Source: Apteryx mantelli (Eukaryota > Chordata > Aves > Apterygiformes > Apterygidae). From it: a DNA stretch of 64,000 nucleotides. Every line of letters begins with the position of its first letter. Position 1 is the first letter of the stretch. Of this stretch, positions 36,811-49,730 are shown piece by piece. The DNA lies in NCBI RefSeq assembly GCF_036417845.1, contig NC_089980.1, positions 44,948,501-45,012,500 of the forward strand, in the 5' to 3' direction. A program made the position numbers and the translations under genes. The notes beneath the pieces are model-generated. The model was given only the letters and a program-made list of their open reading frames with translations. It did not search any database and was not told the origin of the DNA.

Positions 36811-38040
36811 CTTTCAAGGAACCTTTCCTGTGGTAGCTACATTTATGGGACATGCATCAAAATCAGATGATATGTAGCCTGTTGGCTCCAACAAGCAGTT
36901 ACTGTCTGGAGTTGTGCATTTTGGCCACTTAAGGTTGTAAGAGAGAGGGAAAAACCCTTGTTTATCACTGGACAAGCTACTGCAGTATCCCAGGAGTGGG
37001 TTTCTCTTCCCACCAGCACTCACAGACAAAACTCATGCACTTACCATTCATTTTAGACCAGATTCTGGCATCTCAGCTATTTCAGATTTGTCAGGGGAGG
37101 AGGAGGGGTTGCCTTGTAGCCCCAGGACATTAAAGGCCTCGGTGTCTCCTCCTATGTCTTAGCTAAAGCTGTTCTGATTCTCTGGAGCCTTTTTGACAGC
37201 AGCAACTTGCTCATTCCCTATCTTTTCTCTGCAGCTTTAATTAGCTCTGTTGGTTCTTTTCCATCATTTCTGGTATAGATAATTTCACTCTCATATATTT
37301 AAGTCAGACCTTCATCTAACTCTACCAGCCTCTATGCCTTTTTCTAGTGCTAAGTAGGAAACACAATTTTCTCAAGGTGTCTTTTATATTCTAGGGACAT
37401 CACAGCCTGTTGCATCTTAATATGCACCCTACAGGCTTCCTCAGCTGCCTTCCACATGGGTTATAATTCTTCTTTTGGTTGTTTCTAATGCTGTAGTCTT
37501 CTGACTATAGTTCCCTCTGGCATCTTCCAAAGTCCTTGGGAAACCTGGCTTTATTTTGGCAATAGGACCTTAAAGCTAAGTAATCCCAGACAGACATAAT
37601 CAGAATAGCTATGGTACGGCAATAAATTGAACTTTGACTAAGTGAAGGATTTGCAAGCTTTTCCTCCAGACAGTTCTTCTGACAGTGCTGGGAGTGCATA
37701 TAAACCCACAGCAGTATGAGACCTAATCATCACAGATCTCAGTGGTAATGGTACTTCACTTTGAGCATTGCATTGAAGTAGGAATCATTTCCTCTGACAG
37801 TAAAATGTAGCTTTTCCTAGCATGAAACACAGCAAGGACACTGTGCAACAACTTAGGAAGGAGAACTCTTTATCCAGTGAGATTGGACAGACTGTTAGGG
37901 AAATGAAATATAGTTCCCTGAGCTAAAACAAAGCACTGATTTCTGTGGAAAATGAAAAGACTTAACTTTTCCCTTTTGTTTTGGTTTGGTTTTGGCTGCT
38001 GCAAATCACAAGTGCACATAAAATAGAACCACATGATATA

Positions 38041-38795
38041 TAACATACAGGTTGGAAGGGGCTTCTGGAGGTCAGCTAGTCTCACCTCCTGCTCAGAGCA
38101 GGTCCAGTTAGAGTAGTTTGCTCAGGGCCTTTTTCCTGTCAAATTTTGAATATTTCCAAGGATGGAGAACCCACAGCCTCTCTGGGTCCCTGTTCCAGTG
38201 TCTGAACAATCTCATGGTGATAAATTTTTCCTAACATTTATTCAGAATTTCCCTCGTTGCAATGTGCTTCCATTGCCCTTCATCCTTCCACTGTGCTCCT
38301 CCAAGGGGAGCCTGGCTCCATTTTTCCTATGCCCTCCCACTAGGTCATTGTGGACACCAATAAGATATCCCCTTCACCTTATCTTCTGCAAGCTAGACAA
38401 GCCTGGGTACACCACGTGCTCCAGGCCCAACCATCTTGGTGGCCCTACACTGGACTCACACTGGTATGTCAGTGTCTTTCCTGTGCTAGAGAGGCCAGAA
38501 CTGGACACAGCACTCCAGATGTGGTCTCAAAAGTGTCGAATATAGGGGAAGGATCACTTCACTCAACCTGCTGGCTACACTCTTGATGATACAGCCTGGT
38601 ACGCAGCTGGCCTTTGTCACAAGGGCACCCTGTTGAACCAGTTTCAGCTTCTTGATCCTGAGGACCCCAGGTCAGTCTCTGCAGAGTTTCTTTCTATACA
38701 TTTGGCACCCCGCCTGCACTGGTGCACAGGGTTATTCCCTCCCGGTGCAGGACTTTGCATCTGCCTCTGTTGAACTTGACTGAACTTGATTTGCA
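38041..38795 (-). repeat. CR1 LINE copy, diverged
   Basis: The same order of phrases as in the copy at 16546 is seen: GGTTGGAAGGGGCTTCTGG, CCACAGCCTCTCTGGGTCCC, CCAGAACTGGACACAGCACT, CTCAACCTGCTGGCTACACT and CTGCACTGGTGCACAGGGTT. There are many more substitutions and indels, so it is an older minus-strand insertion with no usable reading frame. Confidence 0.9.
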
Positions 38796-41292
38796 ACCAC
38801 ACACTTAGGCAATAGGTGGCACTAATGGATGATATGGACTGCGTCGTCACTGAGAGAACGTAGCCAAAGAGGAAGCTGGCAGAGGAGACAACGGACTGCT
38901 TCACTCAGAGCTGCAGCAACTCAAGGAGGAGCAGGCATGTGGCAGGAGGTCCTTCCCAACGCCTGGTGAGAGCCCCACGGCACCGGGAGGCAGGGACAAC
39001 GCAGGGGACTCCGCTAGGGTCGGGGTGGGACAAAGCCCCACCGGGTAACCAAGGCTGAGCCAGGCCATCAGAAGGTGCTGGGAACATCTGACTGATTTTT
39101 CTTGAACATGATTATGGAAGAGATTTTACTAGACTGTGTCACTCAGAGAGCTCGTTCTCCGACATGCTTGATTTGTTAGCAGTGCCAACTTGGTGATATT
39201 GCCATGGTGCCTTGTTTCATGCCTCTGATTAGTTAAACTCTAGGATGTAAGTGCAGGAGGGTGTTATTACATGTTGCATAAGCTGCTCAGCCTCTAAGGA
39301 AGTGAAGGCTGATACTGTTTGTTCTCAGGAGCCCTGTTCTCCCCTGGCTGGGAGTGTTTTAAAGAAATACCTACTCACAAATCACACCAGGGTTGTTTCA
39401 GAGCGAGTCACCAAATTGCCTCAGATCCTGCCAGGGTCTCCAGTACACACACTGCATTCTGTGCCAAGGGTGGTGGTGGGAAATGGGTGGAAAACCAGCA
39501 GACTTGGGTTTTTATCATGGAGTTTCATGTCCTTTGGGATTTTTTTTGTCTTTTCTGTCTCAAGGTATCTTAATTATGACACCAAACAGCTCCCTACATT
39601 AGCTGCCTGCCATAGTGTGAAATATCAAGACATTCTCTCATTGCTGCTAATGTGTCTAAATTTCTGATTGTGCTTTTCTAACAAGACAATCTAGCAGGCT
39701 AAAAGAGAACAAAGGAGGATGCTTTGTTTTTCTTGCAGGGGGATGACACCTGAAAATTAAGTATCTAGTCAAGAGCAGTTAGAAATAGCAAAGGCATAGC
39801 TATTCATTAAACTCTGCACAGGTAAAGGTCCTGCAAGTTTCTCCTCATGCCAGCCACATGGCACAAGTACAGCATGACCAGCAGCAGAATGACCCTTGAT
39901 CTTGAAAGTTCTCTGCCAAGGTAGTACATCTATCTCTATACAGCGATCAAAACAAACTATTTTCTTGGCTGAAATAACACAGCTGCTCGTAGGATGAAAC
40001 ACTGCAAGGACATTACCCAGTTGTTTGAGGCCTCTTATCTAAATTGTGCTGAAGGAGGGAATATTATGGAAACAAACTACCCAGCTAAAATGTAGCAAAG
40101 AAATACCGCTTTTGTGCAGAATCTGTGCTCTGAGGCCCTTTCTTTTTGTCTCATCCAAAAGTAGAAGCAAACTTTCAGATGTGCCCAGATGGCTAAACTG
40201 CCTGTGATCCCACGGCTGTGCAGTACATGATGCTGGCAGGCGACATTGTTTGCAGTGTCCCCAAGAATTGGTACCAGACAACACTGCCAGACTGAAAGGA
40301 TCTTCTTTTTTTTTTGTAGGGAGAGCATCTTGTCCCGGATCAGGTGAGTGAAGTAGCTGCTCTGTGCTAAGGCCTCCACTTTTCTTCAGCTCCCTCAGTG
40401 GGGCACAGCATAGTCCTTTCCCTACCCTGCATGATGACAACAAAAGCTTCATTCACAGTCCTCTCACAGCCTCCTGCAACAGGCCCATCCCCAAGGGAAG
40501 CTGGAGAGCTTGACACACAGGTCAGAGGGAGGGGAAGGTACATGACGTTTGGGACTGATTGCTCAAGTATTTAAACGTCTTTGAAATGTCCTTCATGTTA
40601 AAATCAACTCTGATGTTTGGCTTCCACCCCTGAAGAAAGTCTGAAACTTGACTGTCTAGAAAAGAAATGGGAGCATCAAACAGAGAACCTGACACTTTTA
40701 CCTGTGGAACACTATGGTGGAGGGCCAGAATTACCCTAAAAGATGCTTGAATCTGTAGGGGAGCTATGTATAAAGTGCTGCTGAGAGGGGCAGGTCCAAC
40801 ACACCTATCTCTCTCCAGAGGTTGAAGACCCTTGTCTCTGCCCTTTCTCCTTAGCCCATTCTGGCTTTGCAGTTTCTCCTCTTGGAGCACTCCAGCTGCT
40901 ACCATCCCAGTCACTCAAGCACCTGCCTTAAAATACACCTGCCAATATCCTGCTGACCTCTGTTCCCCCAAAGCATCCTGTAGAGAAGGAACCTGCTAGT
41001 TCACAAGGAGAGGGCTAAGGAAGCCTTTTGATTGGCAAGTGATGATCAGCAAGGACTTGAGCTCCTCTAATTAGCATTGTTAGAGGTAACCTTGAGGCTT
41101 TGGGCTCTTATTGTTAGAGTTTGTGGAACTGTCTGCTTTTGGGGGGAATGCCCCAAACCTTCAAAAGTAACAGTAATCTCCAGCCCCTGTTGACTCCATG
41201 GGACTTGTGGGCATCCCTTACTGCTCAAATCCAACCAGTGTGTGAATACAGGTCTCCACATAGTCCCAATACCCTGACACTTTCATTGTTGA

Positions 41293-44200
41293 ATGCAAAC
41301 AATTTTACACCTCCTTAGGTCTTTTGAATATTCTCAGAAGAATGCAGTCCTGGTCCCTGCAGCTGCTCTGGGGGTTGGAGGGATGCTGGTTTGTTGGCTG
41401 ATGTCTAGACGCAAGATCAAGACTCTTGAAATGGGTGATGGATGGTGGGGCTCAGGCGAAAAACCCCTTAAAGAAAAAGAAGATGAAAGAATACGGCCCT
41501 TCCAGATTGAAACATCTGACAAAGAAATCCAGGTACCAGTGGCTGGGATGTGGGGAGGGGCAGAAAGCTGTGAGGTGGAGCCAGTCCATCATCCATCTTA
41601 TTTCTTGAAGATGATGTCTTGGGGATATCACCGTTGCACTCAAATACTCCAGTACAGTTACCTACCACCATTAAACGATACACTGCCTAACCATCCTTTA
41701 TGAAGCAGATGTGAGTTCAAATTCATCATATTGTCCCATAGAGACCTTCCAAGATCACAGACCCTACATGCAACCTGCATCTGCTCCCGCCAAAAGGCCA
41801 CACTTTGACCAGCAGACTTTTACAGTGGGTCTGAGGATGATGGAGCAGAGTGGGAGGGTTTAGGGAGAGCAGTGGGGCACACTGAAGGGCTTTAGTAGAG
41901 GAAAGGCCTGGAAGGGTGGAGAGATGCAGCCTTAATTGAGTCCCAGCATCTCTGTCCCCAACCAACTAGCAGTAGGCAGTTCAGCCAGCTGGGACTGAGC
42001 TATGGAAAGGCTTGCTCTTTGATCATCACTTTTTATTCTCTTCCCATCCAGCAGTGCCTGAGAGCTCCTAGCACCAAAAAGCCTAAAGCAAGTTAGCAGA
42101 AGGGCAAGAGTAGGACCCCAATACTCCTGGCTACCCTATATAAATTGGTACCCTATAGAAAAGTATATTCCCTATATAAATGACTGAGGATATTGTGCAG
42201 AGCGTGTCACTGCTTTGGCAAGGCACTTGGTGTAGCATGTAACGGAGTAAAAGCCAGCAGAGGTGCGAGACTCTGTGCCCGCTAGCACACCTGTCCTGGT
42301 GCATAGTGCACGCGGGCAGTCGGCCAGCCTTGCAAGAGTGGTGTGTGCTCCCCTCTGCAGGACCTGCACCACCGCCTCGACCAGGCCCGCTACACACCAC
42401 CACTGGAAGGGGCAGCCTTCCACTACGGCTTCAACTCAAACTACCTGCAGAAGGTGGTTGCCTACTGGAGGAACCAGTTTGACTGGCGCAAGCAAGTGGA
42501 AATCCTGAACAAATACCCTCATTTCCAAACCACCATCGAAGGTGAGGGGGGGTCTCTGCAGTTCAAGCGGGTCCATATGCCTCCCCGTAGCACCTCAGAG
42601 GCCTTTCCCATTGGTCACAAATTGCCTTGTCCTCACAACTGCCGTTGTGCTGTGCACCTTTGAAGTCCCTGCTCACTCTGCCCTTGCGAATGGCACATTT
42701 GGGACAAAGAGTTCAGGCTGAACACCAGCCCAGACAGCTTGCCCTGCACTCTGAAACAATTTGCTCTGAAATGCACTGAGGGAAGCCAGGGTGATTTCAG
42801 ATGTTAGAATATTTAAGACAACAGTATGCATAACAGAGCTAAGTGATATGAGTGAAATATCACTAGTGTAGGTTATATTATTGATAACTTTATATAGATT
42901 AAGACCATTTTAAATTGACAATAATATTCAAACTGCTTCAAGACAGGGTTCCTTTGGCATTGAACCTGTGCTCATGATATTTTCTTCTGCCACTACCTTG
43001 AAATCTCCCTTGAATATTGCCACATTTACCCAAACTGTCAGACTGGGCTTTTTTTTTTCCCCCACTAGTTAAGCCAGGTTAGCTTAGCCAGCCTTTAGAT
43101 AAGCAATTTTCAGGTAGAACTTGTATATTCCACTTTCCTTTTCATGTTTCTCTTTTTATTGACCATATGATTTTATCATATTTTTGCATGCATCTTACCT
43201 GAGTTATGCTGTGTATTTAAGTGCAGCTCTACCTATTTCTATGAAATCAGTTCCTCAGGAGATGCATTCTTAATCTCTTGTGACCCATATGCCTGGGGAT
43301 GGGATCAATACCCCTGCCTATATACAAAAGAGCAGACATAGGTGAAATACAAGGCACAGTATCCCCTTTCAGCTAGGCAGCTTTTTCCTATGGGTTGGTC
43401 GTATAATTTCTGCTATGAAAACTAGCTAGGATTTTTCCACCCTCCTTCTTTGGGGTCCAGAACAGAAACTGAGATGGAACCAGAGTTTTAATTTATATGT
43501 CTTGAATTTCTGGCAGGGATCAATATCCATTTTATCCATGTGAAGCCCTCCTACATCCCTCATGGCCAAACTGTTTATCCCCTGTTGATGGTGCACGGCT
43601 GGCCCGGCTCCTTCTATGAGTTCTACAAGATCATCCCTCTGCTCACGGAGCCGGACAAGCACAGTCTGAGCGAGGGTGATGTGGTGTTTGAGGTCATCTG
43701 CCCATCCATCCCAGGCTACGGCTTCTCAGAGGCACCTCACCAGAAAGGTAAGTGATGAAAAGGCTCTGCTGGAATCACAAGGGTTTTGGAGTAACACCTC
43801 AGCCATCACTGGACCCTTGGGCATAGCAGTTTGCGAATGCAGGAGGGCAGATTCTGGGTTTTCTTAAGTTCAGTAAACTTAGCTCTGCACTAATGCCTAG
43901 AAGACTGGTGTCTTCTCTGCAGTTGCAAAATGGGAAACAGCTGGCTTGTCTCAACACTGGAGATGGAGAAGCTTAGATGATCAGGATCTGTCCTTGGTGT
44001 GAGACTGACACTCCCAACTCATCTTACACAACTCGCTAAACTCTCTGAAAATGAAAGACTTGTGCCCCGCACCTAGATGGGTTCAACCTACTCTGTCATT
44101 ATCCTGGCAAGTCTCTACAGCATACGTCCTTTCCCCAGGACAGTTTCCTCCAGCCTAGAACCAGAAAAGCTATAAAAGGGAAAGGCTCCAGCGCTCATTC

Positions 44201-47200
44201 TCTAGCTCCCTGGACTGATACAGGCAAGATCGTGGTGTCTTAGGCTCTGGGGGTGGCTGTGGAGATTTGGACAGCAATGGTAGCTGGAAGCCAAGTCTGC
44301 CTTCCGCTTTCTCCAATTCCCATTGCATTTACACTGTCTCTTGTTCTCTATTGTCAGAGAGCAAGGGAGAACAGCATGGCACTCCCTGCCTTTGGGATTA
44401 TTCAGCAGCACGCTGACACGCCCCTGTTAGGACCACGATCTCTAGCCAGGAAACACACACTAGGACAAACAGGTTTCCTGTGCTGTTTTTCTCTTTACCT
44501 GCAGGCTTTGACACCATAGCAGCTGCTCGGATATTTCACAAGCTGATGAGCAGGCTGGGCTTCAAGGAATACTACATACAGGGAGGAGACTGGGGTGCTC
44601 AAATTACTACAAACATGGCCCAGATGCTGCCACAGTGAGTAACAACGGCAACAGAAAAGTTGCCTTCAGTTCTTATCCTATTTTCTGATTCCAGGGCCCC
44701 GTCCTCCCTCTCACCCTTTCTGCTTTGTGTCCTCCAGGGACATCCCCAACCCTGCGCACTTAATTATGTTCATATGCTTTATACTGATATTGGTTCATTT
44801 CTCAGGCTTCCTAAATTTCACCGTTATTTGGCTTCTGCACTAGCTGTGAAAGTAAACTCTTGCATTTTGACTTGAGACCTCAAGAAGGCAGATCCTCATT
44901 CAAAATCAGGAAGGAGAGAGACTAAGAAATTTAAAACTTGCTGGGAGAGAAGGAAGGAGGGAGCTCACTTTTTCAGCACCTGAACAGTACCATCACAGCA
45001 CTTTCCTGTCTGAAATGCGGAGCTGAAAGTGGCTGACCAAAAAAGAAGCATAATACCTTCCTTAGAAGATCACATCATAGCTCACTGTTTAGCATTTAAT
45101 GAAAAGTGGCCACCACAACCATGCTTAAGTCAGAGAACAAATCAAGGGGGAAAGCTCCTAACATTGTTAGATTGCAAGCAGAGCTCGCTATTCTGGATTG
45201 TAATGTAATTATGCTTTGCAGCACTCCCATGTGCAATCTAGTAAAGTTCTTCAGAAAGTACCCAATGCAGCCTGGTTACCTACAGCACAGAATGATAAGA
45301 GTTAACAGTCAGACCTATCAGCACAGATATGCCACATCCGTAAAACTGAGTGTCTAAAATTAACATCATACAAATGGCACAGCTGGACGGAGCTGGCATC
45401 AACTGCACCATTTCTAGCTTTTTTTTTAATAACAAAAACATGAATTTTTTTTATATATATATTTGGCTCAGTGAAATGCTTCTATCACAGCTCCCGTCAG
45501 ACTTATTTTCTAGAGAATTTGGAGACAGAAATTCTCTTGATTTTTTAACTTTCTATCCATTAACTTGATTTTAGGTCTGTGAAAGGGCTTCATCTGAATG
45601 TCGTCTTCATCAATGAATGGGGTTTGGGAAGGATGATCTCTGTGATGCTTGGGGCTTATGTACCATGGCTTGTAGGCCTCACCAGAGAAGATGTTCGACG
45701 TGTGTACCCTTTTCTCCAGAAGAACATATATGACCTTTTGCGGGAATCTGGATACTTACACATCCAAGCCACCAAACCAGACACTGCAGGTAATGAACCT
45801 GAGATGGAGACTCCGCAAATATTACTTTTCACACTCTTTAAAATGGTATGCGACTTCTCTTGGGAAAAGAAAAACCCTCATCAAAAAGCCACTTAAAGTG
45901 AAGCATGTATCTTGAAACTGAAGCTTCTAGAAATAAAAGTGGATCAAAATAAGAAAAAGATCATAAACAAGTGCAATGTGAAACTGCAGAAAGGCAGACT
46001 CAGTCCTAACACTTTGAAAGCAGAGGGCCTGACAGTTGGGGTCAATATAAAAGGGGTCTGAAGAAAGATATAGCCATCTCAGAAAAGTTAACAAATTTAG
46101 GGGGATTCTTTTATTGAAATAACCCCTCATCAGGAAAGACAGCAGAGCTGTCTCAGACCGAAGTGTCACTAGTGGAGACCTTAGAAAAAATAGCACTTCA
46201 TCATGGGAAGCCACTGAAAAGTTCAAAAATAACTCAGAAACTGAAATGTTAACTGATGACCAGTCTGTTGCTTGACCTGATCTCAATACCAAAGGAATAA
46301 TAGGAGGCAAATAAGATGCCAGTTTAAGAGCTGAACAGTGGAGGGGAGGCAGTCACAGAAAAATACAAACCAGTTTGTCTAGTCTCAATGGTAAGCAAAC
46401 TAGCAGAACTATTCTAAAGAATAAAGAGTTGATTCACAGGTGATAATAATGTCATAGGGAGGAGCCAACATGGTTTTGTAGAAAGAAATCATGTTTCACA
46501 AATCAAAGTTCTGGCAGAATCAAAGAGCAGTAATGTAACATATCTGGATTTCCAAGCAATTTTTATTGAGGGGTCTCTCCAAATGTTCTTAAAGAATAAA
46601 ACTGCCTTAAGAAAAGGATTAACATCATGGATTAATGAATAGTTAACATAAGAATCTAAGCATAGGAATAAGTGCTCAGGCTTCAGTGGAGGGAGAGTAT
46701 CACAAAAATCTGTGCTGGGACCTGTGCATTTCAACATGATCTTAATTTCTCTAGAGTAAAAAGTTAACTATTAAGGGAAAATCTGTCAGGTATCCAGGAT
46801 TTGGTTTAATCTAAAGCTAACTGCAGAGAGTTGCAAAGTCTGTTTGATCAGAAGTGACTGGTTGATTAGAATGGCCAATAAAAATTGATGTCAACAAAGT
46901 GCAAAGCAATTTAAACAGAGGAGGAAAAGTTCATAAAAAAAATCACAACTGGTTGTTGCCATAAGAGAAGACTCCTGAGTCATGATGGGTAGTTCTTTGA
47001 AAATATCAGCCAGACCAAAGTTTAAGAATCTTACAAACTTTTTAAGAAAACAAAAAGAGAAAGACAAAACTCTGTAAATCCGTGATAACCAAAAATCTGT
47101 TGTCTCTCTATTCACCCTGTTTCAAAGGTATGTTTTAGAATCAGAAGAACACAGACATGGGAGAAAAAGATGATTGAGGTCACCAGGCAGCTTCCTTCCA

Positions 47201-49648
47201 TACAAGGACAGTACATAGTCAATTTAAAAATGACAGGGCTCTTACAGCACACTAAGACTGTGAGATGTAGAAAATGAATAGGGGAAAAAAGAAAAAAAAA
47301 AACTTACTACCTGTTCAGTCTCAAGAAATATCTTCATTAGTTGCATTTAATTCTCATCAGGCAGGTTTAAAGCAAAATTGCTGTATTTTCACTCAGCATA
47401 AATTGCAGTTTTTAAGATGTGGTACAGGCTGAAGGACTAATAGGCTGCAAGGCTGTTATATCCAAACATCTAATCCATGGACCTTGAACATAGTGGTTGA
47501 GAGGCAGCTTTTGGCACAGAAGACCTAAAAATGCTTATTGCTGGTGGGTCATGCACTAGATGGCACATTTTAGCCTGACCTACTGCCAGGCAAAGCCTTT
47601 ACATAACTTATAACCTGTAGTAAATCACTCTGAGCTTGCCAATGCAGGGAAAGGGTCAGCCATGTCCACTATTACCTGAGACCTTGTTGTGCATGGTCTT
47701 CCACAAAGTCACTCAATGCTAAAGTTGCATGAAAATACACCTGAGATAATACACAGTACTTTATATACTGTAAAACTACAGTATATAGGGTACTGCACAG
47801 GAATTTTCCCAAGACAAGCCTCTATCACTATTGGTATAATCGTTATCTTGATTTATAGTTAAGAACACATGGATGATATGCTACATACATGCTAGGTTTA
47901 TGTTTGCTATAGTGTTCCCCAATGGCACGAAGAGTTAACTGGTGCGCAGCACTTTTCACTCTTAAAAATAAAAGGTGATGAAACAGCACTCAAGGGCCTG
48001 GTTATCTATCCTTACCAGGATAGTGCTCTCAAACAGTTCATCTGAAATTTTTTTTTAGTGTGCAACACTTTCACATCCCCAGCATGGTGCTTCTTCCATG
48101 CATCACCAGGAAGCTGACAGGACTTGCTTAACTCCTAACCTCTCAGGTATGGAAACTACCCAAGTTCGTAGTGCTGTCAGTTACAGCCTGAACTCTGTTG
48201 GGGTAAATTTGTCAAGAATAAAGTAGCGCCAGGGCTAATAAAACAAACTCTGCTGAATTCTCATAGAAAACTTTGAAGAATTCTTAAGAGTCCAGTTTAA
48301 CTTTAACTGAAGTACTGCAATGCCATGCAAGTACAAGAGGTCTCCTGTTTTTCTCCTGAATTAGGTTGTGGATTGAATGACTCCCCTGTGGGGCTTGCTG
48401 CATATATTTTAGAGAAATTCTCTACCTGGACTGATAAATCATTTCTGCACAAGGATGATGGAGGCTTGGAAAGGTAAGAAAACAGATGCTCTTTCATGAG
48501 AAGACTCTTTAAAAGAATAGATGATAACTAATAAGGAGAGAGAAAAACACATTTGCCAGTTGAAGTTGACTCTTAAGGATGAAAGATTACACATGACAAG
48601 TAGCAGTTCTAAATTATAATAGACTGTCTGCAAGCTACTGCTTCAGCACCAGGCAGTTTTGCTCCAGCCACATGGATGCCAATTAACTTACTGCTTGAAA
48701 ATGAGTGGAAAACAAGAGGACTGACAGTTCTTCAGTGCATGAACCCGCTATTGTGCATTGAGAAATAGCTTTCGGCACAACTTTTTCTTTTTCCTCTCAA
48801 CAGCAAATACTCTCTAGATGAGCTCTTGACCAACGTGATGATTTACTGGGTGACATCATCCATTGTGTCCTCAATGCGTTTCTATAAGGAGAACTTCTCC
48901 AAGGACCCTGATTTAACTGCTGCTTGGAGGTAACTAAGTGGCAGGTGCAGGATAGATTTGCAACAGAAATTAGGATTGGACCACATTTGCCTGTATAAAC
49001 ATTTAGATCACTTACAACAAAGTTAACACACACAAAAAAAAAATCCAGGTTCTTATTTCCTGTTGATAACTATACTTAAGGGTCACTTTTCCTTTGAACC
49101 TGTAATGCACATAAGCTGGCTTATGGCCAAGGCAGTGCAGGGAACATACTTAAGGAGATTCATACACATTTTTGTTCAAAATACAGCTTAAAATTTTGAA
49201 ACATTTTAAGATTGAACTCTGTTTACAAGGTCAGCTCTACTTTACACATCTTTGGATGTAACAATTTTTAAACTCAAGGAGACCCCCAAATACAGGTGAA
49301 GCACTTCAGCTGGGTACAGACCACAAAATGAGTTGCTGTAGTGAAACTTCTCCAACTCACTGTAGCAGTTACGGGAGTCAGAAGAGTTTTATAGACTTTC
49401 CCCAGGAATTGTCTTTTAAAAATGCGGTTAACTAATGTCCTTTTAGGGTCAACATATACGTTCCCACAGGGATTGCAGCTTTTCCTCAGGAGATAGCACA
49501 TACACCACGCATCTGGGCAAAGAAGAACTTCAAGAACATTGTCACTTACTCTTACATGCCACGTGGGGGGCATTTTGCTGCCTTTGAGGAACCAAGGCTT
49601 CTGGCACAAGACATCAGGCACTTTGTCAGAAAGGTGGAGCAACTGTGA
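41293..49648 (+). CDS. EPHX1: EPHX1-like microsomal epoxide hydrolase
   Basis: The family hydrolyses xenobiotic and lipid epoxides to trans-diols through an alkyl-enzyme ester, anchored in the ER membrane. Eight coding exons read in phase: 41293-41532, 42361-42541, 43517-43747, 44505-44634, 45575-45789, 48365-48473, 48804-48929 and 49447-49648, giving 477 residues against 455 in human EPHX1. Visible parts are an N-terminal membrane anchor at about residues 18-37, the conserved [15 protein letters not shown] and [12 protein letters not shown], the oxyanion motif HGWPGS (167-172), the nucleophile Asp246 in QGGDWG, lid tyrosines (YP in exon 5, RFYKEN in exon 7), acid Glu426 in [10 protein letters not shown] and His453 in [11 protein letters not shown]. 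All catalytic residues are kept, so it should be active. The start is uncertain: ATG 41293 keeps the whole anchor; the next in-frame ATG (41383) cuts into it. It may be an ohnolog of EPHX1 rather than the strict orthologue. Confidence 0.95.
46180..47120 (+). repeat. Ancient CR1/L3-like LINE remnant in EPHX1-like intron 5
   Basis: Eroded ORF2-type phrases in plus orientation are GAGCCAACATGGTTTTGTAG, AATCATGTTTCACAAATCAA and CATATCTGGATTTCCAAGCA, then GTGCAAAGCAATTTAAACAG, GACTCCTGAGTCATGATGGG and TAGTTCTTTGAAAATATCAG. They occur in the same order as in old CR1/L3 elements. No frame survives. Borders are approximate. Confidence 0.6.
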
Positions 49649-49724
49649 ACCTACAGTTCAGATATGTAAAGAGAATCAAAGCATGTTGTTCTGCCACTAC
49701 CAGAAGCACTACTTTGAAGGATTA

Positions 49725-49730
49725 AATAAA
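49725..49730 (+). terminator. Polyadenylation signal of the EPHX1-like gene
   Basis: A canonical AATAAA lies 77 bases after the stop codon at 49646-49648. It would give a short 3' untranslated region. Confidence 0.65.

Larger units (their letters stand above)
20980..41292. other. About 20 kb intergenic block without supportable genes
   Basis: I found no chain of exon-like frames with matching splice sites here. Contents are the CR1 fragments listed separately, the poly-G run (24793), a poly-T run (about 27822-27842), a short GTT/TTG repeat (about 32912-32930) and plain unique sequence. Isolated open frames of 80-130 codons occur on both strands at about the number expected by chance. Regulatory elements or long noncoding RNA cannot be excluded. 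Confidence 0.5.
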
